Shown here: positions 5,702-10,363 of the stretch, one piece after another
How the letters are laid out: every line of letters begins with the position of its first letter
How positions within the stretch are numbered: the stretch's first letter is position 1
Assembly: GCA_016297555.1 (NCBI GenBank)
Contig: JAEDGK010000074.1
Location: 1 to 10,363, forward strand
DNA: 10,363 bases
Reading direction: 5' to 3'
Source: Clostridiaceae bacterium
GTDB lineage: Bacteria; Bacillota; Clostridia; Oscillospirales; Acutalibacteraceae
Translations under genes and position numbers: made by a program
Notes under the pieces: model-generated
Databases searched by the model: none
The model's input: the letters and a program-made list of their open reading frames with translations, nothing else
What the model was told of the DNA's origin: nothing

Positions 5702-5744
5702 TAAAAAAGCAGTCGGGAGGTTTTTGCCTCCCGACTATTTTTTG
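5702..5744. terminator. Perfect bidirectional hairpin between two - strand genes
   Basis: AGTCGGGAGG (5711-5720) and CCTCCCGACT (5727-5736) form an uninterrupted 10-bp stem with a 6-nt loop. T-runs follow on both strands: GCTTTTTTA on - (5710-5702) and ATTTTTT on + (5737-5742). It ends the hydrolase transcript 37 nt after its stop. Because the next gene starts only 24 nt further on, it may also set that gene's expression level by partial read-through. Confidence 0.85.
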
Positions 5745-5772
5745 CGTTCATTCGGTTTTTATTCGCAATGTG

Positions 5773-7317
5773 TTAAAGTCCCGCTTTTTCTCTGCATCTG
5801 TCAAGAAAATCAAACACCCTGTCGACAACGGGAGCGGCATATTCAACATACTTATCGTGGAACGAATCTCCCTTTTCAAACTCGGGCGCAGACGCTCCCT
5901 GGGCAAAATTGCCCATCGGTATCACACGCTTATTCGGCTTATCGTTCTGCAAAAACTGCGTGTAGCTCGGGCTTGACCAAACATCAAGATATTCATCGGA
6001 ATACATAAACCAATTATACATTGCCATTATTCCGTCATGGCAATTTGAATGGAGCATACCCTTGATGAACCATGTGTGCTCGGGCAGAATACAGGTTGAA
6101 GCGTCAATTCTTCCGTCGGGCGAAATATGATTATGCCCGTCTTTATTCTTCTGCTCATAATCCGCGCCGAGAACGCTGCCGCGCTCCGCAACGGTTGCTC
6201 CCGCAGAAGCGTATTTTGTGTCAACCGTTCCGTCGCTGTCGCTTGTAATCGACTCAACAAGCGGAGTTCTCTGAATGTCATAGCCCGCAACTATCATAAT
6301 ACGCACGCCGCTTCTGACCGCGCCTTTTAGGATTTCTTCGGCTCTGCACTGAATGTTGTAATGATAATAATCCGCCTTGGCGATAAGCCCCGCCTGAGTT
6401 TCGGGGTCAAGATTGATTGCCTTTGCCTGCTCGTATGTATCGGCGGGAACAAACGCCCAAATTCCGAGCAAGGTTCCGAAAACGGGCGTCATCAGCTCAT
6501 CAAAAACCTTTGTCTGAAGCTCATCAAGCAGTTTATCTCCGAAAGAAAGAACAACATCAACCAAGCCGCTGTAATACAGGAAGTTGAAAAGAAAATAGAG
6601 CGCGGTGCTTTCCGCATCGGCAGGAGGATAAGCTCCCGTTCCGTAGTCAAGCAATGCTCTTGAATCAAGCTTTAGCTTTCTGCAAAGCAAATCTCCCGCA
6701 ACCGCCGTGCCGAGAATGGGGCAGCATTGGAAAACGCACGCGTCGATATCCTCACAGCCGTATTCGTTAAAATAAGCCATTGTTACAACGCCGCCCATGG
6801 ACGAAGCGCGCAGATTGACTTTTTCGTGACCCGTCAAAGCCTTGATATGCTCTATAAATTCATCAAGCTGACCCGCAACCTCAACAGGGTCAAGCCGCCA
6901 GTCATAGTGAAAATAATAGCTTTGATTTATGCCGTGAGACGGGTCTGACGGCATTTCAAGCTTGACCGAAACATTCGGGGCTGAATTTCCGTTGCCGTCA
7001 AGCTTCATGGCGCCCATAGCACCGTCAACCGCAGAAATCAGAGCATCGCCGAAGCGCTCGTAGTTTCTTGTGAAAGCAAGCAAAACAAGGGCGGGCAGAA
7101 TTTTCCCGACGATGGATACTATTGTATCGGTTTTGGGTCGGAAAAGCACTCTTTCCTCGGGAGTGCCCGGATTTTCATAAATGTCCGTGTTGCCCAGAGG
7201 ACCCACATAAATCGTAGGATTAACTCCGCAGGAGCAGCCGTCGGCAGCGAAGCCCGCAGGGGCAAGCAGCGAAACGATTATTGCAGCCGCAAGTAAAAAA
7301 GAAATGAGTTTTTTCAC
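5773..7317 (-). CDS. Secreted alpha/beta-hydrolase, LCAT/lipase-like
   Basis: A 514-residue exported protein. Residues 1-25 are a signal peptide (MKKLISFLLAAAIIVSLLAP, then AGFAA|DG), without a lipobox. The block YYFHYDWRLDPVEVAGQLDE (134-153), then GHEKVNLRASSMGGVVTMAYF (163-183), matches the lecithin:cholesterol acyltransferase/PGAP1-like hydrolase group. Ser173 in A-S-S-M-G is the likely nucleophile, with Ala instead of the first Gly of GxSxG. Likely acid and base are an Asp in SDSDGTVD (359-366) and His423 in MLHSNCHDGI. Cysteines at 28 and 30 begin the mature chain. Probably cleaves an ester of a lipid or similar at the cell surface; the substrate is unknown. The start is GTG 7317, 8 nt after AAAGGG. 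Monocistronic or weakly coupled to the downstream membrane protein. Confidence 0.8.
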   Translation of the reverse strand: MKKLISFLLAAAIIVSLLAPAGFAADGCSCGVNPTIYVGPLGNTDIYENPGTPEERVLFRPKTDTIVSIVGKILPALVLLAFTRNYERFGDALISAVDGAMGAMKLDGNGNSAPNVSVKLEMPSDPSHGINQSYYFHYDWRLDPVEVAGQLDEFIEHIKALTGHEKVNLRASSMGGVVTMAYFNEYGCEDIDACVFQCCPILGTAVAGDLLCRKLKLDSRALLDYGTGAYPPADAESTALYFLFNFLYYSGLVDVVLSFGDKLLDELQTKVFDELMTPVFGTLLGIWAFVPADTYEQAKAINLDPETQAGLIAKADYYHYNIQCRAEEILKGAVRSGVRIMIVAGYDIQRTPLVESITSDSDGTVDTKYASAGATVAERGSVLGADYEQKNKDGHNHISPDGRIDASTCILPEHTWFIKGMLHSNCHDGIMAMYNWFMYSDEYLDVWSSPSYTQFLQNDKPNKRVIPMGNFAQGASAPEFEKGDSFHDKYVEYAAPVVDRVFDFLDRCREKAGL

Positions 7318-7347
7318 ACAATCAACCCTTTCAAAGCCGTTTTTCTT

Positions 7348-7376
7348 ATTTTATCACAAAACTCCGAGCTGCACAA
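7348..7376 (-). promoter_or_regulatory. Promoter of the secreted hydrolase gene
   Basis: On the - strand, TTGTGC (7376-7371), a 17-nt spacer and TAAAAT (7353-7348) preceded by the extended element TGA. The -35 is poor (3 of 6), but the extended -10 compensates. The leader to GTG 7317 is about 24 nt. Confidence 0.55.
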
Positions 7377-7410
7377 CAACTAATTTATTTATTATTTTTA
7401 TACATATATA

Positions 7411-7440
7411 TTGCAAATCACCCCGCACATATGTTAAAAT
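7411..7440 (+). promoter_or_regulatory. Promoter of the YfcC-like operon
   Basis: TTGCAA (7411-7416), an 18-nt spacer and TAAAAT (7435-7440) with TGT just before it (7432-7434), an extended -10. It faces away from the hydrolase promoter; about 35 bp of very AT-rich DNA (7377-7410) separate the two. Expected start is near 7447. Confidence 0.6.
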
Positions 7441-7458
7441 GATTCACCGTTAGAGTAT

Positions 7459-7470
7459 GCGGATATCCGC
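7459..7470. repeat. 12-bp perfect palindrome in the leader
   Basis: GCGGATATCCGC reads the same on both strands and immediately precedes AAGGGAG (7471-7477). As RNA it could form a 4-bp stem with an AUAU loop next to the ribosome site; as DNA it could be an operator. Its role is not known. Confidence 0.5.
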
Positions 7471-7493
7471 AAGGGAGACTTTCAACGCAAAGG

Positions 7494-8963
7494 ATGAGCA
7501 AAATTTTGAAAAATGCGGAAAACAAGGTCTGCGAAAACAAGCAGGCAGGGCTGACCATAAACAAAAAAACGGTTATTGTAATTTGCCTGCTGCTTGTTGC
7601 AATAATGGCTTTTGCAGGAGTTTTAACTCAGGTTTTGCCGCGCGGCGTTTATCAGACCGCCGATGACGGCACAATCATCAACGGTACTTACACCCAAATT
7701 CAAGATAAAATGCCGATTTGGAAAATTATTCTTGCTCCGATTCTCGTTTTCGGAACGGACACGGCTTTGACGGGCGTCGGAATAATTCTGATAATCACAC
7801 TTATCGGCGGAACTTTTCTTATTCTCGACAAATGCGGCGTTTTAAAATACATAATGGCTATGATTATCAAGAAATTCGGCAAGCAGAAATATCTGCTTCT
7901 GAATTTTATGATTCTTGCTTGTATGCTTCTCAGCTCAACGGCGGGAATCCTTGAGGAATCCGTCACGCTTGTTCCGTTAGCCGCCGCAATTTCGCTTGCG
8001 CTCGGGTGGGACTCCTTTGTGGGGCTTGGCATGAGCCTTGTTGCGGTTGCTTTCGGCTTCACCGCCGCAACCTTTAATCCGTTTAATGTTGTCACCGTTC
8101 AGCGTATGGCGGGGCTGCCCATATTCTCCGGACTTGGCTACAGAATAATAGTTTTCATTGCGGTTTACCTCACTCTCGCAGGCTTTTTGACTGCGTATGC
8201 CAAAAAAATCGAAAAAAATCCCCGCAAATCGCTCTGCTACGAAACCGACCTTGCTCTGCGTGAGAAATACAGCCTCGGCGACAGCATGGCGATACTTGGC
8301 GACCCCAAAGCCCGCCGCGCTTCAAAAGCGTTCCTTTTCTGCCTGCTCGGCGTGCTCATCGGAATTGTTGCCGATTTTGTTTTGAAAACAGAGGGAATGA
8401 TATCCCTGCCCTGCATGGCTCTGCTTTTCACTCTCGGCGGTATGCTCGCGGGATATTTTTCGGGGCTTCGGGGCAAAAAGCTGCTTAAAAGCTTCGGCGA
8501 GGGCGTTAAAACAATCTCTCCGATTATCCCCGTTATTCTTATAATTCTTTCAATAACCTATATTCTTGATCAGGGAAACATTATCCCCACCATTCTTAAT
8601 TCCGTTTATAATCTTATCGAAGGGCTTTCGCCTTACGCTTCCGTACTGATGCTGTTTGTGTTTATTGCTCTGCTTGAATTCTTTGTCGGCAGCGGCACGG
8701 CAAAAGCGTTTCTGATAATGCCCATAGTTCTTCCCCTTGCGGATATGGTCGGCGTTACGCGCCAGAGCGTTACGCTTGCATTCTGCCTTGGCGACGGATT
8801 TACAAATCTTTTATATCCGACAAGCGGAATAATGATAATCGCAATAGGTCTTGTAAATATTTCATACGGCAAGTGGCTCAAATTTTCTTGGAAGCTTTTT
8901 GCCCTTGAGGGCATTGTTTCGGTTATTCTTATGCTTGCGGCAGTAGCCGTAAACTATTCATAA
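7494..8963 (+). CDS. YfcC/DcuC-family carrier (ArcD-like superfamily)
   Basis: A 489-residue transporter with about 12 membrane helices. Family hallmarks are GGTFLILDKCGVL (105-117), STAGILEESVTLVPL (148-162), FNPFNVVTVQRMAGLPIFSG (194-213), VGSGTAKAFLIMPIVLPLAD (398-417) and LGDGFTNLLYPTSG (432-445), then YGKWLKF (458-464). Relatives move C4-dicarboxylates or exchange basic amino acids; the substrate here cannot be read from sequence. The start is uncertain. ATG 7494 lies 16 nt after AAGGGAG (7471-7477), too far for normal pairing, and only 0 nt after AAAGG. TTG 7506 with AAAGGA (7489-7494) is an alternative that drops four residues. A metallophosphoesterase and an MFS transporter follow with little or no spacing, so this is the first gene of an operon. 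Confidence 0.87.
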   Translation: MSKILKNAENKVCENKQAGLTINKKTVIVICLLLVAIMAFAGVLTQVLPRGVYQTADDGTIINGTYTQIQDKMPIWKIILAPILVFGTDTALTGVGIILIITLIGGTFLILDKCGVLKYIMAMIIKKFGKQKYLLLNFMILACMLLSSTAGILEESVTLVPLAAAISLALGWDSFVGLGMSLVAVAFGFTAATFNPFNVVTVQRMAGLPIFSGLGYRIIVFIAVYLTLAGFLTAYAKKIEKNPRKSLCYETDLALREKYSLGDSMAILGDPKARRASKAFLFCLLGVLIGIVADFVLKTEGMISLPCMALLFTLGGMLAGYFSGLRGKKLLKSFGEGVKTISPIIPVILIILSITYILDQGNIIPTILNSVYNLIEGLSPYASVLMLFVFIALLEFFVGSGTAKAFLIMPIVLPLADMVGVTRQSVTLAFCLGDGFTNLLYPTSGIMIIAIGLVNISYGKWLKFSWKLFALEGIVSVILMLAAVAVNYS

Positions 8964-8977
8964 GGTGATGAGTTAAG

Positions 8978-10126
8978 GTGAAGCTAAAATTTAATTCCGA
9001 CGGCGAATTTAAAATCTTGCTTTTCGGAGACATTCACGAGTGCGGCGATTACAAAGCAAGCCCCAATTTCAAGGATATGCAAAAAATGATGAACGCCGCT
9101 CTTGATGAGTTCAAGCCCGATTTGTGCGTGCTTCTCGGCGACAACTGCCACGGCGGAGTTTACAAAAATGAGGGCGCGGAGAAATTCAAAGAAATGGTTT
9201 CCGACTTAATTGCGCCTATGACTCGCAGAGGAATCCCCGTTGCGGCAATCATGGGCAACCACGAGCACGACCACGGCATTGACGATGAAATTGTTGCGGT
9301 ATATAACAGCATTGACGGCTGCATTATGAGAAATGACGCTCCCGAAATAACGGGCGCGGCAAATTACAAGGAGCTTATCTATTCCTCCGACGGAGAAAAG
9401 CCTGCTTTCTGCTTATGGTTCATTGATTCAAACAACCTTTGCGAGGACAGGGAGCTTTCAAATTACGATTATGTTCACACAGACCAGATAGAGTGGTTTG
9501 AGAATGAGAGCGCAAAGCTGCGTGAAGCTAACGCGGGTAAGCCTCTGCCGTCATTTGTGTTTCAGCACATTCCCGTTCCCGAGGAATACCGCCTGCTCAG
9601 AAAAGCAAAGCCTTGGGAAATCCCCGTTGCCGTGCGCGGTCATAACAAAAAAAGCAAGAATTTCTATGTGTTAAAAGACGGCGCTTCGGGTTATCTCGGT
9701 GAGGGACCGTGCGCGCCCGATTACAACAACGGGCAGTTTGAAAGCTGGAAAAAGACAGGCGGAGTGCTCGGCGCATTTTTCGGGCATGACCATCTCAATG
9801 ATTTTTCGGGCAAGGTTGACGGAATTTTACTTGCTCAGCACAAAACGGCAGGCTTCAGAGCTTATACCGACGGCTGCCGCTGCGGCGTAAGACTTGTTAC
9901 CGTTGACGAAAACAACCCCGAAAATTTCACCCACGAGTTTAAGCATTTTAAAGAATTTGGCTTGAAATGCGAATGTCTCGGCCCTGTTTTTAAAAGAATT
10001 ACCGACAGACAAAGCATCAATCTTACTGTCGGCTCAAGAATTGCCGCGGGAGCCGCGGCGGTTATCTGTGCAGGAATTGCCTTTAAAAAGATAAAAGGAG
10101 GAAAACTCGGTGGAAAGCAAAGCTAA
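8978..10126 (+). CDS. Calcineurin-like metallophosphoesterase
   Basis: A 382-residue protein with the full metallophosphoesterase motif set: GDIHE with Asp18 and His20, LGDN with Asp55 and Asn56, MGNHEHD with Asn94 and His95, QHIP with His197, and GHDH with His270 and His272. These residues bind two metals and hydrolyse a phosphomono- or diester. The layout recalls the Dcr2/PAP29-like group, but no specific substrate is implied. There is no N-terminal signal peptide. Residues 350-368 form a short Ala/Ile-rich hydrophobic segment followed by KKIKGGK, possibly a C-terminal membrane anchor with the enzyme facing the cytosol. The start is GTG 8978, 8 nt after AAGGTGAT (8962-8969) and 14 nt after the carrier stop. 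It overlaps the MFS gene by 17 nt. Confidence 0.87.
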   Translation: MKLKFNSDGEFKILLFGDIHECGDYKASPNFKDMQKMMNAALDEFKPDLCVLLGDNCHGGVYKNEGAEKFKEMVSDLIAPMTRRGIPVAAIMGNHEHDHGIDDEIVAVYNSIDGCIMRNDAPEITGAANYKELIYSSDGEKPAFCLWFIDSNNLCEDRELSNYDYVHTDQIEWFENESAKLREANAGKPLPSFVFQHIPVPEEYRLLRKAKPWEIPVAVRGHNKKSKNFYVLKDGASGYLGEGPCAPDYNNGQFESWKKTGGVLGAFFGHDHLNDFSGKVDGILLAQHKTAGFRAYTDGCRCGVRLVTVDENNPENFTHEFKHFKEFGLKCECLGPVFKRITDRQSINLTVGSRIAAGAAAVICAGIAFKKIKGGKLGGKQS

Positions 10127-10363
10127 GCTCGGCAAAAACGCATTATTCAACATCATACTTTTCGGCTTTATGGGGCAGGTTGCCTGGGCGGTCGAAAACA
10201 ATTTCTTTAATCTGTTCCTTTTCAATGAAATCGGCGGCGATTCAAACGATATTTCAAATATGGTTGCCGCAAGCTCGGTTGTTGCCGTTTTAACCACTAT
10301 TTTTATGGGCAGCCTGAGCGACAAGCTTAACAAACGAAAAATTTTCATCTGCGGCGGCTATAT
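10110..10363 (+). CDS. MFS transporter, N-terminal part
   Basis: Eighty-four residues are visible before the window ends. The first helix is around FNIILFGFMGQVAWAVEN (13-30) and the second around VAASSVVAVLTTIFMGSLSD (52-71). It is followed by the major facilitator motif A, GSLSDKLNKRK (67-77). The start is GTG 10110, 8 nt after AAAAGGAGG (10093-10101), one of the strongest ribosome sites in the window. The gene overlaps the phosphoesterase by 17 nt, so expression is coupled. The WAVENNFFNLFLF stretch fits the sugar-porter/melibiose-carrier-like MFS proteins of Clostridia, but the substrate is unknown. Confidence 0.8.
   Translation, partial: MESKAKLGKNALFNIILFGFMGQVAWAVENNFFNLFLFNEIGGDSNDISNMVAASSVVAVLTTIFMGSLSDKLNKRKIFICGGY

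Noticed and set aside
5535..6008. Two long + strand frames (157 and 136 codons) opposite the membrane protein and hydrolase
   Set aside because: They are antisense to two better-supported genes, cross the bidirectional hairpin and lack ribosome sites or recognisable domains.
1..10363. CRISPR array, tRNA, rRNA, transposase or phage genes
   Set aside because: No regularly spaced direct repeats, tRNA-like cloverleaf, ribosomal RNA sequence or transposase/integrase motifs were seen in either strand.

Overview
The window looks like a chromosomal segment from a low-to-middling GC Firmicute, most likely a gut Clostridia of the Oscillospirales/Ruminococcaceae type. This is inferred from strong AGGAGG-type ribosome sites, frequent GTG/TTG starts, U-tract terminators, consensus sigma-A promoters and the gene families present. 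No genome can be named from sequence alone.

Layout. (1) 1-95: apparent 3' end of an upstream gene and its terminator. (2) 136-3449 (+): a tightly packed four-gene operon made of an SdpR/ArsR-type autorepressor, an SdpI-type membrane protein, an ABC ATPase and a large ABC permease. Its promoter has an 8-bp perfect inverted repeat over the expected start point, a likely operator for the first gene's product. The set resembles a membrane-stress or antimicrobial-peptide resistance module. (3) 3521-4608 (+): an AT-rich orphan lipoprotein and a YhcH/YjgK/YiaL-family sugar protein, ending at a terminator. (4) 4630-4914: a stretch with no conventional gene that holds the most interesting object here. 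Two convergent consensus promoters drive a short + strand RNA and a - strand mRNA for a 24-residue hydrophobic, lysine-tailed peptide. Both RNAs run into one bidirectional terminator. The layout is that of a type I toxin-antitoxin locus (compare par/Fst-RNAII). Unusually, both RNAs should begin with the same 11 nt followed by related leader sequence. (5) 4953-7317 (-): a polytopic membrane protein and, upstream of it, a secreted alpha/beta-hydrolase, separated by a perfect 10-bp hairpin. (6) 7318-7493: divergent promoter region. (7) 7494-10363 (+): an operon of a YfcC/DcuC-family carrier, a cytosolic-type metallophosphoesterase and an MFS transporter cut by the window edge.

How the genes work together. 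Genes in region 2 are overlapping or separated by 12 nt, so they should be co-translated, with the repressor sensing nothing obvious by itself and SdpI likely supplying the signal, as in Bacillus sdpRI. Region 7 pairs two uptake/efflux carriers with a phosphoesterase, suggesting import and processing of an organic anion, but the substrate cannot be read from sequence.
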